A DNA stretch of 64,000 nt from the NCBI GenBank assembly GCA_000209465.1, contig GL890593.1, positions 1 through 64,000 on the forward strand, written 5' to 3'. This document shows positions 17,429-25,994 of the stretch, piece after piece; the first letter of the stretch is position 1, and each line of letters opens with the position of its first letter. The DNA is from Lachnospiraceae oral taxon 107 str. F0167. GTDB lineage: Bacteria > Bacillota > Clostridia > Lachnospirales > Lachnospiraceae. The translations under genes were made by a program, and so were the position numbers. The notes below the pieces were generated by a model. That model was not told where the DNA came from and made no database searches. It saw only the letters and a program-made list of their open reading frames with translations.

Positions 17429-17977
17429 TTGAAATATTATAAAAAAATAAGACTTGCAAACAATATGCTTTGTATTATAAGAAATGCTACAATTGACGAT
17501 GCCATGGGAGTACTTGAGAATACAAAGATTATCCGTGAGGAAACAGACTTCCTTCTTTCTTATCCGGATGAAATAAATTTTAGTGTTGAGGAAGAAGAGG
17601 AATTACTTGAAGATAAAGAAAACAGCCCCTGTGAGATACAAATTTGTGCACTTGTTGATGATAGAATTATCGGTTTAGCCAAAATTTCTGCGGTTGGATC
17701 AAAAGACAAGGTAAAGCATCGTGCAGAGTTCGGGATAAGTATTGAAAAAGCATATTATGGAAAAGGTATAGGCACTGCATTAACAAAGGCATGTATTGAT
17801 TGTGCAAAAACTGCCGGATATCGACAATTGGAACTTGAGGTGGTTGCCGAAAATAAAAATGCGATTACACTTTATAAAAAATTTGGATTTGTGGAAAGTG
17901 GTCGTAATCCAAGAGGCTTTTGTTCTCGTTATACCGGATGGCAGGAACTTATATCTATGCTGTTAGAATTAGATTGA
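17429..17977 (+). CDS. GNAT family N-acetyltransferase
   Basis: The 182-residue protein starts at TTG 17429, 8 bp after AGAGGAG. It has a complete GNAT core: RNATIDDAMGVLE, IIGLAKISAV, EFGISIEKAYYGKGIGTALT (acetyl-CoA loop YGKGIGT) and LELEVVAENKNAITLYKKFGF. It is like ribosomal-protein-type or antibiotic-type acetyltransferases, but the acceptor is not predictable. It may be cotranscribed with the DUF1722/TIGR02328 pair, 21 bp away. Confidence 0.88.
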   Translation: MKYYKKIRLANNMLCIIRNATIDDAMGVLENTKIIREETDFLLSYPDEINFSVEEEEELLEDKENSPCEIQICALVDDRIIGLAKISAVGSKDKVKHRAEFGISIEKAYYGKGIGTALTKACIDCAKTAGYRQLELEVVAENKNAITLYKKFGFVESGRNPRGFCSRYTGWQELISMLLELD

Positions 17978-18177
17978 AAATATTTTGTACTATAGATAAG
18001 TGACAGCTTAGATTGACATAGTAATGCTTTTTTTCAGGAGGAAATTAAAGCAAGGACTTATCTCTGATTGTTACAGTTTTAAAGAATAACTTAGGAGAAC
18101 GCTCATGTGATATTTTTGAATTTGAGGCAGGGTTATTGTAAGAGAATATGAATTTATAATTTTTGGAGATAATTTGA

Positions 18178-18627
18178 ATGAATGATAAAGTAAAAGATTT
18201 TTGGATTAAATTTTGTAATGAAAAGAAATTACCGACAGATATAAAATATCAGGCATGGAGTTTCGGCAATACAAAAGAGATGGCTGATGAATTGGCAGAA
18301 TTGGTTAATTGTAATATTAAGACGGCTACGACTTCAGCATTTGAACTATATGAAGCAGGTGATGATATACCGGAGGTTGGAGAGTATAATATTATTCTAG
18401 GCGGTTCTAAAGAGCCGGTATGTATTATACAAACAAAAGTAGTGTATATAATGCCTTATAATTTAATTACACCGGAACATGCATGGCATGAAGGTGAAGG
18501 CGATAGGAGCTATAAGTATTGGAGAGAGGTTCATGACAGATTCTTTGTGGAAGAATATAAATCGGTAGGGAAAAAATTCTATGAACAGGCTCCAATGCTA
18601 TGTGAAGTATTTGAAAAGATTTATTAG
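18178..18627 (+). CDS. ASCH domain protein
   Basis: The 149-residue protein has the ASCH (PUA-like RNA-binding) layout: AWSFGNTKEMADELAELV, KTATTSAFELYEAG, VGEYNIILGGSKEPVCIIQT and AWHEGEGDRSYKYWREVHDRFF. ASCH proteins are thought to bind RNA or modified nucleosides; some are amidohydrolases for acetylated cytidine. It ends at a strong two-way terminator. In the 200 bp upstream there is a short out-of-frame piece of another gene. Confidence 0.85.
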   Translation: MNDKVKDFWIKFCNEKKLPTDIKYQAWSFGNTKEMADELAELVNCNIKTATTSAFELYEAGDDIPEVGEYNIILGGSKEPVCIIQTKVVYIMPYNLITPEHAWHEGEGDRSYKYWREVHDRFFVEEYKSVGKKFYEQAPMLCEVFEKIY

Positions 18628-18640
18628 ATAACTATAAAAA

Positions 18641-18671
18641 GAGGATGTCGCCCTGCGACATCCTCAAAATT
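18641..18671. terminator. bidirectional terminator between ASCH gene and surface protein
   Basis: GAGGATGTCGC (18641-18651) pairs perfectly with GCGACATCCTC (18655-18665) around a 3-nt loop. It is flanked by A-rich DNA on the left and T-rich DNA on the right, so it can stop both convergent genes. Confidence 0.85.
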
Positions 18672-18672
18672 T

Positions 18673-19701
18673 TTATCTGCTCTGTGTCCAAACACCGCTG
18701 CCGTCTACATAGTAGCGATTGTTATCAACCCACTGATTTGTAAGCATCTTACCAAGATTGCTGTTATTCTCTGTACTGAGCCAATACCACTTACCTGAAT
18801 ATGGGCTCTTAAGCCAACCGGTTACCATATAACCTCTGTTATCAAAATAGTACCAGTTACCGTTTATCTGCTGCCAGTTATTTGTTGTATATGTTCTGTC
18901 AGCATTGATATACCACCAGCCTACATTGTCCTTTAACCAAGCACCTGTGCCTGAACCTGAACCGCTTGGTGAACCGCCTGAACCTGTCTGACCGCCTAAG
19001 TTTGCCAAAACATCTTCATCTACATCAAATTCATCAGATTCTGTCCATTTACCCTTAGAACCGTTGCTTGCTATAGCACGAATCTTTACAGTATAGTTAC
19101 CCTTACCATTCTCACGAATCTTGCTACGGAAATCATAGCTTGTAGCTGTAGTTGAGATAGTGTCCTTGATTACATTGTTACGATAAAGCTTTACTTCATA
19201 TTGCTTTGCATAACTTGCACCGTCCCATGTAATAATAGGACTGTCATCATCGCCCCAGGAGATATCACTTACTTCAAGACCGCCCTCGTCACCTGAACTG
19301 GTCTTTGGAAGAGTTACTGTGATAGACATATTACCGCTGCTTGATGAAACTTTGGTAATAGTAGCACCCTTGCCGGTCTTATCCTCAAGTGTAACATTAC
19401 CTGCCGGTGTTCCCTTAAAAGTAAAATCACTATCAGGTTTTACCTTTAATGTAACCTTAGGCTTTTTGCCGTAATCGGTGTTTGTAACAGATGAGACTGT
19501 AACACCGTCAACACCTGTGCTATCACTGTCTACATCAATATTACTTGTACTCATATTAGGTGCAAGATCATAATTTATACTGATCTTTACATTCTGTACA
19601 ACTGTCTTTGTGTTCTTCGCAAAAGCTATACCAGCCATTCCAAGTATCATGGAAGCTGTTAAAACTACGGAAGCCATTTTCTTTAAATGTTTTCGTATCA
19701 T
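18673..19701 (-). CDS. secreted cell-wall-binding repeat protein
   Basis: The protein is 342 residues from ATG 19701, which follows GGAGG by 6 bp; the longer frame to 19782 has no site. It begins with a signal peptide (basic MIRKHLKK, hydrophobic core, cleavage near AFA). Two beta-rich regions follow, the second fibronectin III-like (ISWGDDDSPIITWDGASYAK). After a Gly/Ser linker the C-terminus has choline/cell-wall-binding repeats: VGWWYINADRTY, WQQINGNWYYFDNRGYMVTG, WYWLS and NRYYVDGSG. It is probably exported and attached non-covalently to wall polymers; the ligand is unknown. Confidence 0.82.
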   Translation of the reverse strand: MIRKHLKKMASVVLTASMILGMAGIAFAKNTKTVVQNVKISINYDLAPNMSTSNIDVDSDSTGVDGVTVSSVTNTDYGKKPKVTLKVKPDSDFTFKGTPAGNVTLEDKTGKGATITKVSSSSGNMSITVTLPKTSSGDEGGLEVSDISWGDDDSPIITWDGASYAKQYEVKLYRNNVIKDTISTTATSYDFRSKIRENGKGNYTVKIRAIASNGSKGKWTESDEFDVDEDVLANLGGQTGSGGSPSGSGSGTGAWLKDNVGWWYINADRTYTTNNWQQINGNWYYFDNRGYMVTGWLKSPYSGKWYWLSTENNSNLGKMLTNQWVDNNRYYVDGSGVWTQSR

Positions 19702-20026
19702 TAGTTCCTCCATTCCGCAGGTCTCCCTGCTGAAAAAAATTATTTTGTATTTGTTATGCTTATATTCTAAAATACTTTTCAAATAAAATATAGTCCTTTA
19801 GACTTAAGTTTATCTTACTATATTGTAACTAATTTTGAATTTCCGTGAAAATAAAGGAATAAAAATTGAAGAATAACAGAATATTATTTTGAGTAATATT
19901 TTGTGCTGTTTTTTATAAGAATTATGTAATTATTATAGATATAGTACAAGAAAATTTGTGCGAATTTATGGAGGCATAAAACATGCTCTACTACAAAATA
20001 AATGCCTATTCTTTAAAATAAGCTAC

Positions 20027-20083
20027 TTGATTTATTTTACAAAATGAGGTATAACTATAAACATAGTTAGGTTAACCTAACTA
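20027..20083 (+). promoter_or_regulatory. promoter with DtxR-family operator for the metal-uptake operon
   Basis: TTGATT (20027-20032) and TATAAC (20050-20055) with 17-bp spacing form the promoter. A perfect 20-bp palindrome, TAGTTAGGTTAACCTAACTA (20064-20083), covers the expected transcription start. Its core TTAGGTTAACCTAA is the classic box of DtxR/IdeR/SirR-type metal repressors, so metal-loaded repressor would block initiation. The repressor is probably the one encoded at the end of this same operon. The rest of the 19702-20119 gap is AT-rich and holds the divergent surface-protein promoter. Confidence 0.85.
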
Positions 20084-20119
20084 AATAAATTAAATTACCT
20101 TTTATCAGGGGGAGAGATT

Positions 20120-21124
20120 ATGTTTAAAAAAAGATTAAGTATACTTATGGCAGCCATGGGTGTGGCATTTTCACTTGTTGCATGTTCAGGAGCTAAAACT
20201 GCCGATACAAAGAGTGCCGATACAAGCAGTGAAGAAACCAAGGCTGTGGAGGAAACTACAAAATCCGAGGCAAAGTCTGAAGGTACAGATAAAAAGAATG
20301 TGGTGGTAACTACTTCATTTTTGCAGGATATGGTGGAACAGCTCGCAGGAGATACTGTAAATGTGGAACTTATAATACCTGCCGGAGAGGATCCGCATCT
20401 TTATGTGGCAAAGCCTGAGGATTATACAAAGTTAAGTTCTGCGGATCTTACTCTTTATCACGGTCTGCATTTTGAGGGAAAGATGGTGGATGCACTGGAA
20501 GCCGGAGGAGAGTCGGTAAGCAGGGATTTTCCTAAAGATCGTATAGGTACAATGGATGAAGACGGAGAGATTATCACCGATCCTCATTTTTGGTTTGATA
20601 TAGATTTGTACAAAATGGCAGTGGAGGCTGCAGGTACATCTCTTGAAAATCTAAATCCCGAATACAAGGATAAATATGAGGAGAATAAGGTCAAATACCT
20701 GGATGAGCTTACAAAGCTTGATGAGTATGTAAAGGAAAATATATCTTCCATACCTAAGGAGAGCAGGTATCTTATAACACCTCATGATGCCTTTAATTAT
20801 TTTTCAAGGGCATATGATATAGAGGTTAAGGCTCCTCAGGGTGTGAGCACAGAGTCGGAGGTGGCAAATCAGGATATACAAGAGACTATTGATTTTATAG
20901 TGGAGCATAAGATCAAGGCGATATTTGCCGAGTCTACCACAGATCCCGCGCGTATGGAAAAGCTGAAAGAGGGTGCGGCAGCCAAGGGAGCGGATGTAAA
21001 GATAGTAAGCGGTGAAGGAAATGAATTATTCTCAGATTCATTGGCTCCAAAGGGGCAGGATGGAGATACATATATTGATATGTATAAGCATAATGTAAAG
21101 CTTATTACCGAGAATTTAAAATAG
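20120..21124 (+). CDS. metal ABC transporter substrate-binding lipoprotein (Mn/Zn/Fe, ZnuA/TroA type)
   Basis: The 334-residue protein has a lipoprotein signal (Cys 22 after SLVA) and a Glu/Lys/Thr-rich linker, then the cluster A-I binding fold. Candidate ligands are His 93 (EDPHLY), His 114 or 117 (LYHGLHFEG), His 156 (TDPHFWFD) and an acidic residue in IFAESTTDP. There is no His-rich loop, which argues against a dedicated zinc protein and leaves manganese or iron as good options. It is first in the operon, right after the DtxR-type operator. Confidence 0.88.
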   Translation: MFKKRLSILMAAMGVAFSLVACSGAKTADTKSADTSSEETKAVEETTKSEAKSEGTDKKNVVVTTSFLQDMVEQLAGDTVNVELIIPAGEDPHLYVAKPEDYTKLSSADLTLYHGLHFEGKMVDALEAGGESVSRDFPKDRIGTMDEDGEIITDPHFWFDIDLYKMAVEAAGTSLENLNPEYKDKYEENKVKYLDELTKLDEYVKENISSIPKESRYLITPHDAFNYFSRAYDIEVKAPQGVSTESEVANQDIQETIDFIVEHKIKAIFAESTTDPARMEKLKEGAAAKGADVKIVSGEGNELFSDSLAPKGQDGDTYIDMYKHNVKLITENLK

Positions 21125-21155
21125 TAATTAAATTCGGCTTAAATAGACTTTTAAC

Positions 21156-21254
21156 GGTTCAGGTATGCAGACATGATATTTAAAATTTACATCCGATTTG
21201 TAATTTCTGTAAGCTTGCAGAATGTTACAGGCTGTATTTCTGCACACCTGAACC
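21156..21254 (+). other. long intra-operon stem-loop between binding-protein and ATPase genes
   Basis: GGTTCAGGTATGCAG (21156-21170) pairs with CTGCACACCTGAACC (21240-21254) at 14 of 15 positions. Inside, CTGTAA and TTACAG form a second stem. There is no T-run. It fits an mRNA processing or stability element that lets the binding protein be made in excess over the membrane parts. Confidence 0.65.
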
Positions 21255-21297
21255 ATAGTTTATTACCGTTACATCGCAGATGCAAAATGGAGATAAT

Positions 21298-22008
21298 ATG
21301 GAAAAAGTATTGATACATGTGGAAGATTTTACAATGGCATATACCGATATTCCTGTAATATGGGATATGGACCTGGATATATATGAGGGAAGTATTACCG
21401 CCATAATAGGACCTAACGGTGCCGGAAAATCTACTCTTATGAAGGGGATACTCGGGCTTATGAAGCCTATTTCCGGTAAGGTAAGTATTATGGGTAAGTC
21501 TTATAAGGAGGTATACAAGCAGATTGCTTATATACCACAGACCACCACGGTAAATTGGAATTTTCCCACTACAGTTATTGATGTGGTGACTATGGGAAGA
21601 TATGCAAGTCTCGGCCCTTTTAAAAGGGTAAACTCGTTTGAAAAGGAAAAAGCTTTAGAAGCATTAAAAAAAATGAAAATGGAGGAATTTGCAAACAGGC
21701 AGATTTCCGAACTCTCAGGGGGACAGAAACAAAGGGTATTCATAGCAAGGGCGATTGCTCAGAATGCCCTTATTTACTTTATGGATGAACCTTTGGCAGG
21801 AGTTGATAAAAAAACCGAGAATATAATTATAGAAACCATGAGGGAGTTTAAAAGAGAGGGAAGGACAATAATTGCCGTACACCATGACTTAAACACCCTA
21901 TGTGAGTACTTTGACCATGTGGTAATGGTCAATAAACAACTTATAGCAAGCGGAAAGACCGTGGAAACCTTTACAAATGAAAATATAGCGGCAACATATG
22001 GGGAGTAG
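21298..22008 (+). CDS. metal ABC transporter ATP-binding protein
   Basis: The 236-residue ATPase (ATG 21298, 5 bp after GGAG; the ATG at 21280 is poorly placed) has Walker A GPNGAGKST, Q-loop AYIPQ, signature LSGGQKQRV, Walker B LIYFMDEP and switch AVHHD. It belongs to the Mn/Zn/Fe cluster A-I import family (MntA/ZnuC/TroB). It is cytosolic, bound to the two permeases that follow 3 bp downstream. Confidence 0.92.
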   Translation: MEKVLIHVEDFTMAYTDIPVIWDMDLDIYEGSITAIIGPNGAGKSTLMKGILGLMKPISGKVSIMGKSYKEVYKQIAYIPQTTTVNWNFPTTVIDVVTMGRYASLGPFKRVNSFEKEKALEALKKMKMEEFANRQISELSGGQKQRVFIARAIAQNALIYFMDEPLAGVDKKTENIIIETMREFKREGRTIIAVHHDLNTLCEYFDHVVMVNKQLIASGKTVETFTNENIAATYGE

Positions 22009-22011
22009 ACT

Positions 22012-22899
22012 ATGAATATAAGTATGATTACACAGTATTCATTTATTGTGGTTGCAATAGGAACAATGCTGCTTGCCATGGCAACCGGGATAGTTGGAAC
22101 CATAAGTATATTAAAGGGACAAAGTTTGATTGGAGATGCGGTAGGTCATGCATCATTGCCGGGAATTATTCTGGCTTTTATGATATCCGGCAGGAAAAGT
22201 TCCATTATTTTAATGCTTGGGGCAATAGCCGCAGGAGTAATCGCCTTTATTCTTATACAGATTATTGCGGAAGGTTCAAAGATAGAGGCGGATACTGCAA
22301 TGGCGGTTATTTTATCCGCAATGTTCGGTCTTGGAATGGTATTAAAGAGTCATATTCAGGGAAATCCGAAGTATCAGGGGGCATCACAATCCGGACTTGC
22401 AAGTTATATATTCGGGCAGGCGGCATATATACTAAGGGAAGACGTTTATATAATATTGACGGTGTCTATTATATCGCTGGTTTTATTTGTGATTTTTTAC
22501 AAGGAAATAAAGGTATATGTATTTGACACGGTATATGCCTATACGATAGGAATAAATTCAAGGCTTATATCACTTCTTATAATGATAATCACTATGATAC
22601 TTATAGCAGCCGGTCTAAAGGCGGTGGGAGCTATTTTAATAAGCAGCATGCTTATAACTCCGGCGGTTACCGGCTTACAGTGGAGTAAAAGTTATGAGAA
22701 GGTACTGTTTATAGCAGCCTTTACGGGAGCTGTGTCGGCATTTCTTGGAACATTTATAAGCAGTGCGGTAAAGGGATTTTCTACAGGACCAAGCATTATA
22801 CTTATCATGTCAATCATTGCACTTTTATCGGTGCTGTTTGCACCTAGGGGCATTGTCAGGATGATTTTAAATATAAGAAGGATGAGGGGTGGAAAATGA
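22012..22899 (+). CDS. metal ABC transporter permease 1
   Basis: The 295-residue membrane protein has eight to nine hydrophobic segments and the family signatures GDAVGHASLPGI near the N-terminus and KAVGAILISSMLITPA near residue 205. It is of the ABC-3 (ZnuB/TroC/MntB) type. It is preceded by GGGGAG. Its TGA overlaps the ATG of the next gene (ATGA), so the two permeases are translationally coupled. Confidence 0.9.
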   Translation: MNISMITQYSFIVVAIGTMLLAMATGIVGTISILKGQSLIGDAVGHASLPGIILAFMISGRKSSIILMLGAIAAGVIAFILIQIIAEGSKIEADTAMAVILSAMFGLGMVLKSHIQGNPKYQGASQSGLASYIFGQAAYILREDVYIILTVSIISLVLFVIFYKEIKVYVFDTVYAYTIGINSRLISLLIMIITMILIAAGLKAVGAILISSMLITPAVTGLQWSKSYEKVLFIAAFTGAVSAFLGTFISSAVKGFSTGPSIILIMSIIALLSVLFAPRGIVRMILNIRRMRGGK

Positions 22900-24665
22900 T
22901 CGAATCTTTATATATACTTATAATAACCTCTCTTGCCTGTGCCGTTTTGGGTGTATTTTTGGTACTTAGGAGACTTTCCATGGTATCGGATGCCATTTCA
23001 CATTCGGTGCTCCTTGGAATAGTAATAGGATACTTTGTTACAAAGGATATAGGCAGTGTTTTTTTAATAATAGGTGCAAGCCTTTTCGGTGTTCTGACAA
23101 CATTTTGTATAGAGCTTCTTATAAAAAGTAAAAGGATTACCGAGGATGCTTCGGTTGGAATAATTTTTCCTTTATTTTTTTCGGTAGCTGTTATACTTAT
23201 TACAAGATATGCAAGAAATGTTCATCTGGATACGGAGATAGTTTTAATAGGTGAGATTATACTTGCTCCGCTTCACAGAATAAATTTTTGGGGATTTAGT
23301 CTTCCAAAGGCTTTGGTGCAGATGAGCTTTGTGCTTTTGATAAATATAGTATTTATAACCGTGTTTTTCAGGAAATTAAAAATCAGCTCATTTGATCCGG
23401 TGTATGCGACTGTGGCAGGAATTGCAGGAGCAGTTTTACATTACAGTTTTATGGCATTGGTATCATTTACTGCCGTATCCGCATTTGAATCTGTTGGAGC
23501 AATACTTGCGATTGCATTTTTTATATCACCGGCTGCAAGTGCATATCTGATATCAAAAGATTTAAAAATAACAATACTTCTGGCATGTGTATATGCGGTT
23601 TTTAATTCATTTATAGGATATTTTCTTGCAGTAAAATTTAATGTATCTATGTCCGGAATGTGTGCAGTGGTTTCAGGTATAACATTTTTAATAACCATGT
23701 CTGTATATCCGGGAGGGATATTTACAAGAATGATAAGATATATAAATAACAGGAACCGTTTCAGCAGGGAACTCTTGATTTTACATATAGACAATCATTC
23801 GGGTAAGCAGGAAGCACTTGGAGAACTTGGCTACAGCACCATAAGGCAGCATATCGGTTGGTCTGACAGAAAACTTAAATATGTTTTGGACAGGCTTATA
23901 AAAAAGGGATATGTTTACAGGGCAAAAGAAAGGGGGGTATACAGTCTAACAGAAACAGGGAAGAAATTAAGTGATGAGATAAAGCTTCATTACGGACTTA
24001 TGGCAGGGGAAAATGATATGGCTAAGATAGACACCGGTAGAGATGATTATATATTGGCGATTTATGAGCTCATTGAAAAGCAGGAAAATGCAACAAATAA
24101 AAAGATTGCGGACATTTTGGGTATTAAGGCAGCATCTGTAAGCGAGATGTTAAAGAAGCTTGTTGAGGAAGGTGATGTATACACCGAAAATAAAAGTATT
24201 TGTTTAACCGAAAGTGGAAAAAAGAGAGCCAGAGCTTTACTTACCAAGCATAGACTATGGGAGCTGTTTTTGGTGGAGTATCTGGGATATTCATGGAAAA
24301 ATGTACATGAGGATGCAAAGGCATTGGAATATGTCACTTCAAACGGGTTGAAGGACAGATTGAATGAATTTTTAAATAAGCCCAAACATTGTCCGCATGG
24401 AAATGAAATATATGAGAATCATCCGGATGTGGATAAGCTGAAAAAACTTTCTGAACTTTCAAAAGGAGCAAAGTGCAGGCTTCATAAGGTTGAGGATGAC
24501 AGGGATTTACTTGAATATCTTGTAGAAAAGAAGGTAAATTTGGGGGATGAGTTTATTATAAAGGATATTGATAATTTTGACGATTCGGTGCTTGTAAGCT
24601 CTGAAAGTGAAGATAAGCATATTGCGGGAAAGGCTGCAGTAAGGATGATGGTGGAGATTATTTAG
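22896..24665 (+). CDS. metal ABC transporter permease fused to DtxR-family repressor (YtgCR-like)
   Basis: The 589-residue protein has three parts. Residues 1-285 are an ABC-3 permease with SMVSDAISHSVLLGI and FESVGAILAIAFFISPAAS. Residues about 291-365 are a winged helix (STIRQHIGWSDRKLKYVLDR, then LIKKGYV). Residues 375-589 are a complete DtxR-type repressor: RDDYILAIYELIE, ADILGIKAASVSEMLKKL, TKHRLWELFLVEYLG, VHEDAKALEYVTS, CPHGNEI and an FeoA/SH3-like end. Ancillary-site ligands (His, Glu of KHRLWE; His of VHEDA) are kept, but the usual LEH is LEY, so one primary-site ligand is changed. Chlamydia YtgCR has the same fusion and is cleaved to release its repressor. Confidence 0.92.
   Translation: MIESLYILIITSLACAVLGVFLVLRRLSMVSDAISHSVLLGIVIGYFVTKDIGSVFLIIGASLFGVLTTFCIELLIKSKRITEDASVGIIFPLFFSVAVILITRYARNVHLDTEIVLIGEIILAPLHRINFWGFSLPKALVQMSFVLLINIVFITVFFRKLKISSFDPVYATVAGIAGAVLHYSFMALVSFTAVSAFESVGAILAIAFFISPAASAYLISKDLKITILLACVYAVFNSFIGYFLAVKFNVSMSGMCAVVSGITFLITMSVYPGGIFTRMIRYINNRNRFSRELLILHIDNHSGKQEALGELGYSTIRQHIGWSDRKLKYVLDRLIKKGYVYRAKERGVYSLTETGKKLSDEIKLHYGLMAGENDMAKIDTGRDDYILAIYELIEKQENATNKKIADILGIKAASVSEMLKKLVEEGDVYTENKSICLTESGKKRARALLTKHRLWELFLVEYLGYSWKNVHEDAKALEYVTSNGLKDRLNEFLNKPKHCPHGNEIYENHPDVDKLKKLSELSKGAKCRLHKVEDDRDLLEYLVEKKVNLGDEFIIKDIDNFDDSVLVSSESEDKHIAGKAAVRMMVEII
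24005..24665 (+). CDS. possible internal start giving free DtxR-family repressor
   Basis: Inside the fusion gene an in-frame ATG at 24018 follows AGGGGA (24005-24010) by 7 bp. The product, 215 residues beginning MAKIDTGRDDYILAIYELIE, starts exactly where normal free DtxR/MntR proteins begin. A separate soluble repressor could therefore be translated from the same mRNA and act on the operator at 20064-20083. This is inferred from sequence alone; proteolysis of the fusion is the other route. Confidence 0.55.
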
Positions 24666-24844
24666 ATAAAATTATATATTTTTATATAAAAGTTTTTATA
24701 AAGGGGAGAGTGGATTTATAGGGATCTCTTTGAAAAGAATATATAGGTACTTTTTATAAGAAACAAAAATCTAGACAATACCAAGAATTCTGTGGCGAAT
24801 GGCACAAAGAATAGAATAAAGAAAATACAATGGGAGTGATAAAA

Positions 24845-25915
24845 ATGGATAAAAAAGATTTGCCTATAACCGGGGATAGTGAATATATAAAAATGCTTGA
24901 GAAAATAAAAATATCATATAGAGACAGGCAAATTAAAGCAGCAGTTTCCGTAAATTCCGAAATGCTAAAGTTTTATTATAGCTTAGGAGAAGAAATCATT
25001 AGCTTAAAGGCGGAAAGCAGATGGGGAAGCGGATTTTATAAAAAACTAAGTTCAGATTTGCAAAAGGAAATTCCAAATGTTAAAGGGTTTTCTATTACTA
25101 ATTTAAAATATATGAGAAAATTTTATGAAATGTATTCTCCGATAAATCGTTCACAGCTTGTGGATGATTTACGAACATCAAAAGTCGGTAGAGATTTTGA
25201 TATGATTTTTAGTATACCCTGGGGGCACCACAGATATATTATGGATAGATGTGAAGGAGATTTGAATAAAGCTTTTTTCTTTATATCTAAAACATTAGAA
25301 AATAGCTGGAGTAGAGCTGTGCTTTTAAATTTTTTGGATACAGACCTGTTTGATAGACAAGGAAAGGCAATAACAAATTTCATAAATAATTTGCCGGCTA
25401 CACAAAGTGATTTAGCCAATGAAATAACAAGAGATCCATATAATTTTGACTTTATAGCTATCAGACAAAATTATGATGAAAAAGAACTGAAAGATGCTTT
25501 GATGGATAATATTCAGAAGTTCTTGTTAGAGCTGGGAACGGGCTTTGCATTTGTAGGTAGAGAATATAGGCTTGTTATCGGGAACTCTGAAGAATTTATT
25601 GATATGCTGTTCTATAACATTAAGTTGCATTGCTATGTGGTTGTGGAGGTTAAGGTATCTGCATTTAAACCTGCGGATATAGGTCAACTCGGAACCTATG
25701 TAACATCTGTAAATCATGTATTAAAAGGTGATGGAGATAATCAGACAATAGGTCTTTTAATCTGTAAGACCAAGGACAATGTATTGGCAAAATATGCTTC
25801 TGAAAGTTCAAGAGAACCTATTGGAATTTCAGAATACCAATTACAAAACCTAATTCCTGAAAGTTTTAAAGGAGCATTGCCAAGTATAGAAGAAATTGAA
25901 AATGAACTAAAATAA
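24845..25915 (+). CDS. YhcG/DUF1016 family PD-(D/E)XK nuclease
   Basis: The 356-residue protein (ATG 24845, 8 bp after GGGAG) has the DUF1016 N-terminal domain (KAAVSVNSEMLKFYYSLG, then GFSITNLKYMRKFY and SIPWGHHRYIMDR). The C-terminal nuclease half has FAFVGREYRLVIG, EEFIDMLFYN and VVVEVKVSAFKPADIGQ, i.e. the Asp and Glu-x-Lys of PD-(D/E)XK. Homologues are stand-alone or sit in restriction-modification and mobile loci, and are thought to cut or repair DNA. Here it is alone. It has its own ribosome site and converges on pckA, sharing a terminator. Confidence 0.88.
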   Translation: MDKKDLPITGDSEYIKMLEKIKISYRDRQIKAAVSVNSEMLKFYYSLGEEIISLKAESRWGSGFYKKLSSDLQKEIPNVKGFSITNLKYMRKFYEMYSPINRSQLVDDLRTSKVGRDFDMIFSIPWGHHRYIMDRCEGDLNKAFFFISKTLENSWSRAVLLNFLDTDLFDRQGKAITNFINNLPATQSDLANEITRDPYNFDFIAIRQNYDEKELKDALMDNIQKFLLELGTGFAFVGREYRLVIGNSEEFIDMLFYNIKLHCYVVVEVKVSAFKPADIGQLGTYVTSVNHVLKGDGDNQTIGLLICKTKDNVLAKYASESSREPIGISEYQLQNLIPESFKGALPSIEEIENELK

Positions 25916-25940
25916 ATTCAGAAAGTATAATAACAGTACA

Positions 25941-25977
25941 AAAGGCGTTGCAGCTTTGCTGCAGCGCCTTAAAGTTT
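25941..25977. terminator. shared terminator of yhcG-like gene and pckA
   Basis: AAGGCGTTGCAGC pairs with GCTGCAGCGCCTT (25942-25970, one wobble, TTT loop). Read on the minus strand it is followed by TTTTGTACTG; on + by AAAGTTTATAAATATTTT. Confidence 0.85.
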
Positions 25978-25994
25978 ATAAATATTTTAAAGTA

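Noticed and set aside
18000-18177. Gene fragment before the ASCH gene
   Set aside because: A frame of about 24 codons before a TAA near 18141 looks protein-like, but I cannot name a family or show a start.
20120-24665. Naming the transporter as zinc-specific (znuABC) or manganese-specific (mntABC)
   Set aside because: The binding protein lacks the zinc-type His loop and the repressor's primary site is altered, so the metal cannot be decided from sequence.
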